This document shows, piece after piece, positions 44,851 to 53,523 of a stretch of 64,000 nt of DNA. Location: contig NZ_JAATJG010000001.1 in the NCBI RefSeq assembly GCF_011927765.1, positions 282,792-346,791 on the forward strand, read 5' to 3'. Each line of letters opens with the position of its first letter. Within the stretch, counting starts at the first letter, position 1. This DNA comes from Wenyingzhuangia aestuarii. GTDB lineage: Bacteria > Bacteroidota > Bacteroidia > Flavobacteriales > Flavobacteriaceae. Below the pieces are notes generated by a model. It had not been told where the DNA came from and searched no databases. It saw only the letters and a program-made list of their open reading frames with translations. Both the position numbers and the translations under genes were made by a program.

Positions 44851-45450
44851 TTAATAAATGGAATTTTTGTTAATTTCCTTTAAAATTTTTTTTGCTAAAT
44901 AGTGGGTGTTAAAATTACTTATAAAATTATTTTTTTTATCAGAAGATTCAACTTCTACAGCAAAGCATGAAAGGTTGTATATTAACTTTGAATTGGCTAA
45001 ATCATAAATACGAATATTAAACTGAATCTCATTGGAACGAGTTTCATGAATTCCTATTTTTTGCTTCGTAATATTTTGGTTGAAAATGTTTTTAACGGAA
45101 GGTACAATGATATAATCATGTTTTGTTAGTTCTCTAATTATTTTAAGATCTTTTTTAGATAGCTTTTCTTTGATAGGAAAGGGAAAAACATATTGACCTT
45201 TGTTGTTCTTTAATGTCTCAATTTGCATTAATCGACCCTTTAAAAAAGAATTTAAAGGGTGATTTTTAAATAAGTTATCAGAATCAGTATTAATGATTTT
45301 TTGATTTGAAATCAACCATTTTCCTTGTCTAAAATCAATAGTTTTATTGTTACTATTATAATCAAAAGAAGTGTATATGTTTTTTTGAAAAAAACAGGAA
45401 ATTAAACAATTAATGATTATTGTGTAGATGAATATTTTTTTTATTACCAT
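44851..45450 (-). CDS. Putative lipoprotein of unknown function
   Basis: 199 aa, not recognised. The N-terminus MVIKKIFIYTIIINCLISCFFQK contains a lipobox-like LISC. The mature part is rich in Asn, Lys and Ile, with a region (HDYIIVPSVKNIFNQNITKQK) recalling periplasmic beta domains, but I cannot place it. It overlaps the upstream barrel gene by 7 bp. More AT-rich than the arg genes on either side. Confidence 0.65.
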   Translation of the reverse strand: MVIKKIFIYTIIINCLISCFFQKNIYTSFDYNSNNKTIDFRQGKWLISNQKIINTDSDNLFKNHPLNSFLKGRLMQIETLKNNKGQYVFPFPIKEKLSKKDLKIIRELTKHDYIIVPSVKNIFNQNITKQKIGIHETRSNEIQFNIRIYDLANSKLIYNLSCFAVEVESSDKKNNFISNFNTHYLAKKILKEINKNSIY

Positions 45451-45977
45451 CCTAACCCAAATCTTAAGTGAATATTGATTGAAGATTCGAAATTGTTAGT
45501 CTTAAAATTACGTTGAATACCAAGTCCAAAACCTGTTTCATAGTTTAGGGAATTGTTAATATTTCTTCTAATTCCCCAAGTGATATTACTTTTTAGAATA
45601 TTGTTTAGGTTGTATTCTTCTCTTTGATTGTTTTTAATAATATTATCTAAATAATATTTAGTCTGAAGACTTATAAAATTAGCACTATTGTTTTTAATGT
45701 CTTTTCCTTTGATTTGTCTTTTCTTAATATTATAGTACCATTTAGGCTCAATAGTTATAGATGGATTTGCTATAAAAAAGTTTTTACCAAAACCAATATC
45801 TGTTCCTATTTCTGTTCTTAATACTGTATTGTGTATAAGTTGAGTTTCATTGTATGCCCATATTCCGTATACACCTATTTGACCTCCATAAATATTTTTT
45901 TCAACTTTGCTTTCTTGTGAGTAAGAAAGCAAAGTGAAAAAACATAAAATAAATGTAATTTTATTATAGTTTTTCAT
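45444..45977 (-). CDS. Putative small outer-membrane beta-barrel protein
   Basis: 177 aa. Signal peptide MKNYNKITFILCFFTLLSYSQ, then alternating strands with Gly and aromatic residues (GGQIGVYGIWAYNETQLIHN, YETGFGLGIQRNF). The terminal segment HLRFGLGW ends in Trp, as in barrels recognised by BAM. No family recognised. Middle gene of a three-gene minus-strand cassette inside the arginine region. Confidence 0.65.
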   Translation of the reverse strand: MKNYNKITFILCFFTLLSYSQESKVEKNIYGGQIGVYGIWAYNETQLIHNTVLRTEIGTDIGFGKNFFIANPSITIEPKWYYNIKKRQIKGKDIKNNSANFISLQTKYYLDNIIKNNQREEYNLNNILKSNITWGIRRNINNSLNYETGFGLGIQRNFKTNNFESSINIHLRFGLGW

Positions 45978-45989
45978 GATAATTTAAAA

Positions 45990-47519
45990 TTAATTTGAAC
46001 CAATAATTCTTTTACCGTACCACCTACCATTATATAAAGCTGCACCATAAATATCAAAACTTTTTATTTCTTGAATTGTTTTGTAATTTGAAAAAGAAAA
46101 ATTACTAAAACTAAAATTACCTCCTAGGGTGTGAGAATATCCAATCATAAATCCTAAGTCTATATATTTTTTAATACTATTGTCGCCAGATTTAATATGT
46201 TTTATATTACCAATAGTATATAGTTGATTCCAACTATCTTGATTACGTATTTTAAAAGCTGGTTCAGATGTGTTTTTTAAGACATTAGATAGTTGCTTTA
46301 TCCCATTTTTTAATTGCTGTTGAGCTAAATTATTAATGGATTTATATAAATCTATTTTTGTATAATCTAAATGAATTTCATTAAAAAGAGGGACTTTAAG
46401 ATTGATGTTAATGATGTTGTTCGGGATATCTACATTTGCTGTATTTAAAGGAAAACTATATATTCTTTCTTTGGAGACTTCTTTACCATAAGAGTCATAA
46501 TATCTATTATAATACTCAAATTGATATGTATCGTTACTCCAATCGTTGTTGAAGTTATATATGGATGGTTTTTTTCTAATAAGACTCATGTTGTTGATAC
46601 CTAACTGGACTTTTGAAGGGTATGATTTTTCCCAAAAAGTCCATCTCCAAACTTTTCTTTTTTTCTGAAATCTAACCTCCATTCCAGTAGAGTTAAATAA
46701 AAGATAGTTGTTGTCCCAATATTTTATTTTAACTCTTCTATTGTTTGGTGTGTAAACATATGTTGTGTGATTAATTCCTATTTTTTTCTCCCATAAACTA
46801 TTTCTTCTTTCCTCGTCATAATCTAAATTGGATGAGTTTTCAAATGTCATTTCACTATCATTACTATTTCTCATAGATGTTAATGGATGCTTAGTCTCAT
46901 TCTTAATCTCGCCTATTTGGCTGTAATCGGAAATTATATTATTTTGAAGATTAAGTTTAATAAAAGTTACATTATTTTTAGCCTCTTTAATTAAAGATTT
47001 TCTAGAATTATTATGGTCTACTATTGGTTGTATATATACACCTTCAGATGTGTAACGGTATAGTTTATTGTCAATTATTAATTCTCTATTTTTATTTAGT
47101 AAAACTTGAAAATTTGGATCAAGTATGATTGTTTCTTCAAAGACTATTTCATCTTCGTTGTTTAAATAGAATTTTTCAAGATATTTTAATCTTTCATCAT
47201 CGTTTTCAAAATACGGCTTAAGTGGTATAAAGCCAGATTGTATATTAGGTTTTACATATTGATTATAATATTTCTCTGGAGTTAATAGTTTTATAGATTC
47301 TATTTCTTTAAGGAATTCATTTTTATTATTAAAAGAAATTTTGTTGTCTACAAATTGTAAGTTTTTTATACTTGATACTTTTGTAGGTTTACCTTCTATC
47401 AATTCATTGTTTTTAGAACAGGAGGTACTAAATAAAAAATGACTGAGTATTAGTAAATGTATAAGATACCACGTTCTTTGTTTCTTTGTTTCTTTGTTTC
47501 TTTGTTTCTTTGTTTTCAT
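45990..47519 (-). CDS. Large putative lipoprotein with tandem-repeat N-terminus
   Basis: 509 aa, function unknown. The N-terminus MKTKKQRNKETKKQRTW is encoded by five copies of an 8-bp repeat (47474-47513). A hydrophobic stretch and lipobox STSC follow (LIHLLILSHFLFSTSCSKNN). The mature part is Asn-, Lys- and Tyr-rich without a domain I know; WRWTFWEKSYPSKVQLGINN and a C-terminal GYSHTLGG section stand out. The 8-bp unit is not a multiple of three, so copy-number change would break or restore the frame. First gene of the cassette. Confidence 0.65.
   Translation of the reverse strand: MKTKKQRNKETKKQRTWYLIHLLILSHFLFSTSCSKNNELIEGKPTKVSSIKNLQFVDNKISFNNKNEFLKEIESIKLLTPEKYYNQYVKPNIQSGFIPLKPYFENDDERLKYLEKFYLNNEDEIVFEETIILDPNFQVLLNKNRELIIDNKLYRYTSEGVYIQPIVDHNNSRKSLIKEAKNNVTFIKLNLQNNIISDYSQIGEIKNETKHPLTSMRNSNDSEMTFENSSNLDYDEERRNSLWEKKIGINHTTYVYTPNNRRVKIKYWDNNYLLFNSTGMEVRFQKKRKVWRWTFWEKSYPSKVQLGINNMSLIRKKPSIYNFNNDWSNDTYQFEYYNRYYDSYGKEVSKERIYSFPLNTANVDIPNNIININLKVPLFNEIHLDYTKIDLYKSINNLAQQQLKNGIKQLSNVLKNTSEPAFKIRNQDSWNQLYTIGNIKHIKSGDNSIKKYIDLGFMIGYSHTLGGNFSFSNFSFSNYKTIQEIKSFDIYGAALYNGRWYGKRIIGSN
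47474..47513 (-). repeat. Five tandem TTCTTTGT octamers in an ORF 5' end
   Basis: Five exact 8-bp copies at 47474-47481, 47482-47489, 47490-47497, 47498-47505 and 47506-47513, beginning 4 bp inside the start codon of the lipoprotein gene. Typical of a slipped-strand phase-variation tract. Confidence 0.85.
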
Positions 47520-47589
47520 AACAATTTTAAATTTTAGTTAAAATTTTTTTCTACGAATATATAAATCAATTAATAATTTTACCATCAAT

Positions 47590-48369
47590 ATGAAAAAAAA
47601 ACTAACCATCGTAAAAGTAGGAGGAAACGTAATTAACAATGCAGAGGCATTGGAAAATTTTTTAACGGATTTTGCTGCTTTAGAAGGAAATAAAATATTG
47701 GTTCACGGAGGTGGAAAACGTGCTACTCAATTGGCAGGTGATTTAGGTATAGAAGCCAAAATGATCAACGGACGTAGAGTGACTGATGAAGCAACTATTG
47801 AAATTGTAACCATGGTCTATGCAGGTTTGTTAAACAAAAACATCGTAGCTACGTTGCAAAGTAAAAACTGTAATGCCTTGGGATTGTCGGGTGCGGATGG
47901 GAATTCTATCCAGGCTCACAAACGCGTGGTGGTAGATGTAGATTACGGTTTTGCTGGAGATGTTGATGGTATCAACGCACAAAACATTGCTACGTTTATC
48001 AATGGAAAAATGACTCCTGTTTTTTGTGCCATTACGCATGATGGAAAAGGGCAGTTGTTAAATACCAATGCAGATACGATTGCAAGTACCATTGCTGTAG
48101 GAATGTCAGATTTATATGATGTTTCTTTGGTGTATACATTCGAGAAAAATGGAGTGTTGACTTCTGTAGAGGATGATGATTCTGTTATTACAGACATCAA
48201 CTCAGAAAAATATGCACAGTTAAAAGCAGATGGAATTATTGCAGATGGAATGTTGCCTAAAATGGAAAACTGTTTCAATGCTTTACAACAAGGAGTGTCA
48301 GAAGTAATTATAGGCAACCCAACGGTAATTAAAAATAAAAAACAATTGTTTACAACGTTGACTATGTAG
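47590..48369 (+). CDS. argB: N-acetylglutamate (N-acylglutamate) kinase
   Basis: 259 aa amino acid kinase. TIVKVGGNVINN, LVHGGGKRAT and the C-terminal IADGMLPKMENCFNALQQG are typical. Phosphorylates N-acylglutamate. The upstream gap (47520-47589) shows no TAnnTTTG box, so its promoter is unclear now that the minus-strand cassette separates it from argF'. Confidence 0.95.
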   Translation: MKKKLTIVKVGGNVINNAEALENFLTDFAALEGNKILVHGGGKRATQLAGDLGIEAKMINGRRVTDEATIEIVTMVYAGLLNKNIVATLQSKNCNALGLSGADGNSIQAHKRVVVDVDYGFAGDVDGINAQNIATFINGKMTPVFCAITHDGKGQLLNTNADTIASTIAVGMSDLYDVSLVYTFEKNGVLTSVEDDDSVITDINSEKYAQLKADGIIADGMLPKMENCFNALQQGVSEVIIGNPTVIKNKKQLFTTLTM

Positions 48370-48465
48370 TTTTTAGTTCATAGTTCTTGGTTCATGGAGG
48401 TTTATTTTAGTTGAACAAAGAACCACTGTGTCATTTCTAAGAACTAAAAACTAATAGCCAAGAAC
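48367..48465. repeat. Word-like inverted repeats between argB and argE
   Basis: TAGTTTTTAGTTC (48367-48379, overlapping the argB stop) is perfectly complementary to GAACTAAAAACTA (48441-48453). GTTCTTGG (48383-48390) is complementary to CCAAGAAC (48458-48465). Several GGTTC and GAACC words lie between. Confidence 0.65.
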
Positions 48466-48474
48466 CAAAAGAAA

Positions 48475-49536
48475 ATGATAGAAACATTACAAAAAGAAGC
48501 TTTAGAATTATTACAAACCTTAATTCAAACCCAATCTTTTTCCAAGGAAGAAGAACCTACTGCCGAAATTTTATCAAATTGGTTAACGGCTAGAGGAGTG
48601 GAGGTAAAAAGAGATTTGAATAATATTTGGGCTACCAACAAATATTTTGACGAGAGCAAACCTACTGTTTTATTAAACTCACATCACGATACGGTAAAAC
48701 CCAATCAAGCATATACAAGAGATCCTTTTGAAGCCAAAATAGAAGGAGATAAATTATACGGATTAGGTTCTAATGATGCTGGAGGCTGTTTGGTAGGATT
48801 AATGTCTGCTTTTGTGTATTTCTACAATCAAGAAAATTTAAAATACAATTTTGTATTGGCTGCTACGGCCGAGGAAGAAATTTCTGGTGAGAACGGAATT
48901 GCCTACATGCAAAACATCATGCCTAAAATAGATGTGGCTATTGTGGGAGAACCTACCTTGTTAGATTTGGCTATTGCAGAAAAAGGATTGGTGGTTTTTG
49001 ATGGAAAAGTAACGGGAACTCCTGGGCATGCTGCGCATATTCCAAATCATCAAAACCCAATATTTAAGGCTTTAAAGGATTTAGAGTGGATCAATTCTTA
49101 TAAATTTCCCAAAGTATCTCCTTTTTTAGGAGAGGTAAAAATGACGGTTTCTCAAATCAATGCAGGGAATCAACACAATGTAGTCCCTTCAGAATTAACT
49201 TTTGTGGTAGATTGTAGGGTTACAGATCAATATACCAATGCAGAAATTGCAGAAATTATTGCTGAACATACCGAGTGTGATGTTATTCCTCGTTCTTTAC
49301 GATTAAACTCCTCATCTATAGATCCAAATCACGACATCGTAAAATCGGGTATTGCTTTAGGGAAAAATACTTATGGTTCTCCAACCTTGTCAGATCAGTG
49401 TAGGTTAACTTGCCAATCTGTAAAAGTAGGACCAGGAGACTCTTTACGTTCTCATTCAGCAGATGAATTTATTTATGTACAAGAAGTTTATGATGGTGTG
49501 GCGTTTTATATTGATTTACTAACTAGAATAGTATAA
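48475..49536 (+). CDS. argE: M20 deacylase (N-acylcitrulline/acetylornithine deacetylase type)
   Basis: 353 aa M20 metallopeptidase-fold enzyme. Metal ligands appear in LLNSHHDTVKP, GLGSNDAGG and ATAEEEISG (catalytic Glu), with a dimerisation domain from about 165 and SHSADEFIYVQE near the end. In pathways that use an acylornithine carbamoyltransferase the deacylase acts on N-acylcitrulline, so that substrate is expected here. Followed by a strong terminator. Confidence 0.9.
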   Translation: MIETLQKEALELLQTLIQTQSFSKEEEPTAEILSNWLTARGVEVKRDLNNIWATNKYFDESKPTVLLNSHHDTVKPNQAYTRDPFEAKIEGDKLYGLGSNDAGGCLVGLMSAFVYFYNQENLKYNFVLAATAEEEISGENGIAYMQNIMPKIDVAIVGEPTLLDLAIAEKGLVVFDGKVTGTPGHAAHIPNHQNPIFKALKDLEWINSYKFPKVSPFLGEVKMTVSQINAGNQHNVVPSELTFVVDCRVTDQYTNAEIAEIIAEHTECDVIPRSLRLNSSSIDPNHDIVKSGIALGKNTYGSPTLSDQCRLTCQSVKVGPGDSLRSHSADEFIYVQEVYDGVAFYIDLLTRIV

Positions 49537-49555
49537 TCAATAACTAACAGAATGC

Positions 49556-49586
49556 AAAAGCCCAAACAGTAAATGTTTGGGCTTTT
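49556..49586 (+). terminator. Terminator after argE
   Basis: AAAAGCCCAAACA (49556-49568) pairs with TGTTTGGGCTTTT (49574-49586) around GTAAA. Confidence 0.9.
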
Positions 49587-49621
49587 GTGTTTATAGTAAA
49601 AATGAATCATCAAGTGTTGGT

Positions 49622-50341
49622 CTAAACATATTCAATTTCCTTTTCTAGGGCAATGGCTTTTGGAAATAAAATGTTGTTTTCTAAATGAATGTGCATATGC
49701 AAATCTTCTTCAAATTCTTTGAGCATTGCAAATACCACTTTGTATGTATTACAGGCTTCTTTAGGTGGTGTATAATCATTACTTAAAGCGGCAATTTTTC
49801 TAAAGCGTTCCCCTTCATTGTCGTGTTCGTGTTTCATACAATCAATAGGGTTTTCTAAAGTTTCAAAAAAAGGTTTTTCAATAGGATTTCCTTTAACCAT
49901 AGCAATCTGTTTGGCAAACGGAAATACAATCGCTTCTTCTTTTTGCATGTGAGCGGTTAATTCTTCTGCAGAGGCTAAAAATAAATCTCTAATTTCTAAC
50001 AATTCAGGATGATGTTGCCCGTGTACAGTAGCTACTTTTTTAAGGTATTGACTAATTTCTGGAATTTTAGCAACTACATATCGGTGATGTTTTTTCTGAA
50101 TATAATCAGCTAACAAATCAAGATCCCAGGATTGAAAATCTGTAATGTGATCAACATTAGAGTTGGGTAGGTTGTTTAATTCCTCTAGAATTTTTTTAAC
50201 ATTCAGTCTTTTTTTCTCACAAGCCTGTGCAATGGTTCTGTCTCCGTTGCAACAAAAATCTATTTTATGAGCTTTAAAAACAGAGGCTGTTCGGTAGTTT
50301 TGAGCGACCAATTCTCCTATAATTTGATGTGCTAGTATCAT
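49622..50341 (-). CDS. ric: Iron-sulfur cluster repair di-iron protein (RIC/ScdA/YtfE)
   Basis: 239 aa. The N-terminal ScdA domain motif DFCCNGDRT is followed by a hemerythrin-like domain with His and Glu ligands (KHHRYVVAKIPE, HGQHHPELLE, HMQKEEAIVFPF, KHEHDNEGE, HIHLENNILFPKA). Repairs Fe-S clusters after nitric oxide or oxidative damage. Directly downstream of the NsrR-like regulator gene. Confidence 0.94.
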   Translation of the reverse strand: MILAHQIIGELVAQNYRTASVFKAHKIDFCCNGDRTIAQACEKKRLNVKKILEELNNLPNSNVDHITDFQSWDLDLLADYIQKKHHRYVVAKIPEISQYLKKVATVHGQHHPELLEIRDLFLASAEELTAHMQKEEAIVFPFAKQIAMVKGNPIEKPFFETLENPIDCMKHEHDNEGERFRKIAALSNDYTPPKEACNTYKVVFAMLKEFEEDLHMHIHLENNILFPKAIALEKEIEYV

Positions 50342-50391
50342 ATGGTTTTATTTTAATTGGATGTTTTTATCCGATTTATATTCAAATTTTT

Positions 50392-50826
50392 TTAAATCTT
50401 TAAATGAGTTAATCCTTCCGCTAAGCCTAAACTTAATTTCAGGATACTGGTATTCTCTAACATTTCTTTTAAATTAGCTCTTATGGCTTTAAATTCATGA
50501 TGGATAGGACAAGGTTTATTTTCGTTACATTGATGCAAGCCCAACCCACAACCACTATATATTTTAGGGCCGTCTATGGCGGTTACAATTTCTAAAAGAG
50601 TTACGTTTTTTTGTTTTTCAGCATCTAAAACATAACCACCATTAGCTCCTTTAATAGAAGTTACAATTTTACCTTTGGCTAAGGATTGTAAAATTTTAGC
50701 AGTAAAAGCTTCGGGAGATGCTATAGCTTGTGCAATATCTTTTACACTACATCTACCTCCAGCATTGGTTTGTTTGGCAATATGTAATGTGGCTTTAATA
50801 CCGTATTCGCAAGCTTTTGAAAACAT
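50392..50826 (-). CDS. Rrf2-family regulator, NsrR-like
   Basis: 144 aa. Winged-helix N-terminus (ACEYGIKATLHIAKQ ... SVKDIAQAIASPEAFTAKILQSLAKGKIV) and three cysteines spaced C-x5-C-x5-C (CGLGLHQCNENKPC), as in Fe-S-binding NsrR and IscR. Its neighbour ric is a classic nitric-oxide defence gene, so nitric-oxide sensing NsrR is the best guess; IscR-like function is not excluded. Confidence 0.9.
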   Translation of the reverse strand: MFSKACEYGIKATLHIAKQTNAGGRCSVKDIAQAIASPEAFTAKILQSLAKGKIVTSIKGANGGYVLDAEKQKNVTLLEIVTAIDGPKIYSGCGLGLHQCNENKPCPIHHEFKAIRANLKEMLENTSILKLSLGLAEGLTHLKI

Positions 50827-50934
50827 AATTTTCTTTTTAAGTAGTACAAATATACGAATAAAATCAATAGAGGACTAAATCATCCGATATTAAATTTTAA
50901 ATCCTCTCACTTTTAACATTACAACCTAAAAGAG

Positions 50935-50942
50935 TATCTTTG
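50935..50942 (+). promoter_or_regulatory. argH promoter -7 box
   Basis: TATCTTTG matches TAnnTTTG, 23 bp before the argH ATG at 50965, giving a leader of about 16 nt with no room for an attenuator. Confidence 0.6.
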
Positions 50943-50964
50943 CGCTCATACAAAAAGAACCATT

Positions 50965-52245
50965 ATGAAACTTTGGGACAAAGGATATGCTACCGATAAA
51001 AAAATTGACATTTTTACTGTAGGAAACGATAGAGAATTGGATTTGCAACTAGCTAAGTACGATGTGCTTGGAAACATTGCACAGTCTAGAATGTTAAACG
51101 CTATTGGAACCATTACAGATGAAGAATTAGAAGGATTAGTAGCAGAGTTAAACAATATTTTAAAAACAGTTGAAGGCGGTACGTTTACCATTGAAGACAG
51201 TTTTGAAGATGTACACTCAAAAGTAGAGTGGTTGTTAACAGAAAAATTAGGAGATGCAGGAAAGAAAATCCACACAGCACGTTCTCGTAATGATCAAGTT
51301 TTGTTAGATGTGCATTTGTATTCAAAAGATGCCCTTTTAGAATTAAAAGATTGGACAAAAAAATTGTTTGATTTGTTAATTGAATTGGCAGAAAAATATA
51401 AAAATCACTTATTACCTGGTTACACACATTTACAAGTAGCCATGCCTTCTTCTTTTGGAATGTGGTTTTCTGCTTATGCAGAAAGTTTAATTGATGATGT
51501 GTACTTTTTAGATGCTGCTTACAAAGTGGCGGATCAAAATCCATTAGGTTCTGCAGCAGGATATGGTTCTTCTTTTCCTATTGATAGAGAAATGACGACC
51601 AAAGAACTTGGGTTTTCTGCTTTAAAAGTAAACTCAGTAGCAGCTCAAATGGGACGTGGTAAATTAGAAAAATCTATTTCTTTTGCCATTGCAAGTGTAT
51701 CGGCAACTTTGGCAAAAATGAGTATGGATATTTGTTTGTATATGAGTCAGAATTTTGGTTTTGTTACCTTTCCTGATGAGTTAACAACAGGTTCTAGTAT
51801 TATGCCTCACAAGAAAAATCCAGATGTTTTTGAATTGATTCGTGGAAAGTGCAACAAGTTACAAGCATTACCTTACGAATTAACTTTAATCACCAACAAT
51901 TTACCAAGTGGATATCACAGAGATTTACAATTGGTGAAGGAAGGATTAATTCCATCGGTATCTACCTTAAAATCTTGTTTAGACATGATGGTGTTTTCTT
52001 TAGAAAATATTATTGTAACAGAAAATATTGTACAAGATGATAAGTACAAATACATTTTTAGTGTAGAAGAAGTAAATGCATTGGTACAAGCGGGAACTCC
52101 GTTTAGAGATGCTTATAAAATTGTAGGTGCTAAAATTCAGAACGGTGAATTTAAGCCGAACTTAGAAGTAAAACACACACATATTGGTTCTGTTGGAAAC
52201 TTAGGTTTAGACAGAATTGTAGCTAAAATGGAGGCTTGTTTTTAG
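50965..52245 (+). CDS. argH: Argininosuccinate lyase
   Basis: 426 aa fumarase/aspartase superfamily. Signature GSSIMPHKKNPDVFELIRGK; ARSRNDQVLLDVHLY and the catalytic-region PGYTHLQVAMPSSFG are also clear. Splits argininosuccinate into arginine and fumarate, the last step of the pathway. Separated from argE by the ric and nsrR-like pair. Confidence 0.96.
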   Translation: MKLWDKGYATDKKIDIFTVGNDRELDLQLAKYDVLGNIAQSRMLNAIGTITDEELEGLVAELNNILKTVEGGTFTIEDSFEDVHSKVEWLLTEKLGDAGKKIHTARSRNDQVLLDVHLYSKDALLELKDWTKKLFDLLIELAEKYKNHLLPGYTHLQVAMPSSFGMWFSAYAESLIDDVYFLDAAYKVADQNPLGSAAGYGSSFPIDREMTTKELGFSALKVNSVAAQMGRGKLEKSISFAIASVSATLAKMSMDICLYMSQNFGFVTFPDELTTGSSIMPHKKNPDVFELIRGKCNKLQALPYELTLITNNLPSGYHRDLQLVKEGLIPSVSTLKSCLDMMVFSLENIIVTENIVQDDKYKYIFSVEEVNALVQAGTPFRDAYKIVGAKIQNGEFKPNLEVKHTHIGSVGNLGLDRIVAKMEACF

Positions 52246-52271
52246 AATAAGCATTTAAAACAACATTTGTT

Positions 52272-52307
52272 AAAAAGAGGAAGATGGTTTATCTTCCTCT
52301 TTTTTTG
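52272..52307 (+). terminator. Terminator after argH
   Basis: AAAAAGAGGAAGAT (52272-52285) pairs with ATCTTCCTCTTTTT (52291-52304) around GGTTT, then more T. It ends only 5 bp before the next start codon. Confidence 0.9.
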
Positions 52308-52311
52308 ATTT

Positions 52312-53427
52312 ATGGAATTTTTAAATAGCATAGCAAGCATTCAAATTTTGTTTTTCTTTTTTCTATTATTTAGGAAAGAGAATATATTGAATAGACTTTT
52401 GGCTCTTATTATTTTAATACCAGGGTTTAATTTTATTTCTAATACAATTAATCTGTTAGGGGGTAGTGCCAATGCTCCTTTTTTATACGGAAGCCTTTTC
52501 TTTTTTGTGCAAGGAACTTCTATGTTGTTTGCACCCTTAGTGTTTTACTATACAAGCTTAATGTGTGGTAAAAAAGTAAAACTAACCTATGGCTTGTTTT
52601 GGGTAACAGGATTGATTATTTGCTATAATTTTTATCAGTTTTTAGAGTTTTTTAGTTTGCCTGAAAACTTAAAGATTCAATTTCTAGAAGGCCTTAAAAA
52701 CGAAGAGTTCCCTATGGGGCAATTGGTGATTAATTTGTTGTTTATTATAATGCAACAAGTTTATTTCACAATAGCTGCTATTAGAGTTTTTAAGTTTAAG
52801 AATAAAATAAAAGATGTGTTTTCTACAAGAAGTACGCTTAAAGTAGGCTTTGTTCAAAATTTTATTACCCTAGTTTGGGTGTTAAACATTATAAGTTTGA
52901 TTTTATATGCGACAATTCCAATGTATTTGGTAGAGTATATTGTACTGCCTTTGGTAATTATTTGCATCAACTTTTTTATTGTTTATTTTGCTTTTGAATA
53001 CCGAGTAATTTTTAACAAAGACACCTATGCCATTTTTTTAAAAGATTTAAAATTATTGGATTTAAACAACATACAAGACTCCAAAATAGAAATTAGCAAA
53101 CGAGAGTTACACGCAAATGATATTATGGAGTTTTTAAAAAGTAATAAAACGTATTTAAATCCAGATTATACCATTTTTGATTTGGCAAAAGATTTAAATA
53201 CCTCTCAGCAATTAGTTTCTTCAATTATTAATAAAGAAATGCAACAATCTTTTTCTAGATTGATAAATCATTACAGAGTAGAAGAGTCTAAAGTTCTTTT
53301 AAAAGAAAAATCAGATACAATTACTATAGAAGCTATCTCTGAACTTTCTGGATTTAAAAGTAGAGCTTCTTTTTACAGAGCTTTTAAAAATGAGACACAA
53401 CAGACTCCTTCTCAGTATTTATCGTAG
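52312..53427 (+). CDS. Membrane-anchored AraC-family regulator
   Basis: 371 aa. The first about 225 residues contain roughly seven hydrophobic helices (SIQILFFFFLLF, FGLFWVTGLIICY-like stretches, IVLPLVIICINFFIVYFAF). The C-terminal about 100 residues form an AraC HTH pair (FDLAKDLNTSQQLVSSIINKE and EAISELSGFKSRASFYRAFK). A one-component membrane sensor type common in Bacteroidota; signal and targets unknown. It precedes a two-component pair on the same strand. Confidence 0.9.
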   Translation: MEFLNSIASIQILFFFFLLFRKENILNRLLALIILIPGFNFISNTINLLGGSANAPFLYGSLFFFVQGTSMLFAPLVFYYTSLMCGKKVKLTYGLFWVTGLIICYNFYQFLEFFSLPENLKIQFLEGLKNEEFPMGQLVINLLFIIMQQVYFTIAAIRVFKFKNKIKDVFSTRSTLKVGFVQNFITLVWVLNIISLILYATIPMYLVEYIVLPLVIICINFFIVYFAFEYRVIFNKDTYAIFLKDLKLLDLNNIQDSKIEISKRELHANDIMEFLKSNKTYLNPDYTIFDLAKDLNTSQQLVSSIINKEMQQSFSRLINHYRVEESKVLLKEKSDTITIEAISELSGFKSRASFYRAFKNETQQTPSQYLS

Positions 53428-53433
53428 TTTAAC

Positions 53434-53465
53434 TGTCTCAATCCTATTTTTTGAGACATCTTTTT
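53434..53465 (+). terminator. Terminator after the AraC gene
   Basis: TGTCTCAA (53434-53441) pairs with TTGAGACA (53451-53458), followed by TCTTTTT. Confidence 0.75.
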
Positions 53466-53523
53466 CTAACTTTTGTAAATAGGATTATTTTTCATAAAAT
53501 ACTTTTACCATTCATTGTATTTT

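Noticed and set aside
47474-47513. CRISPR array
   Set aside because: The units are 8 bp, contiguous and without spacers; this is a simple tandem repeat.
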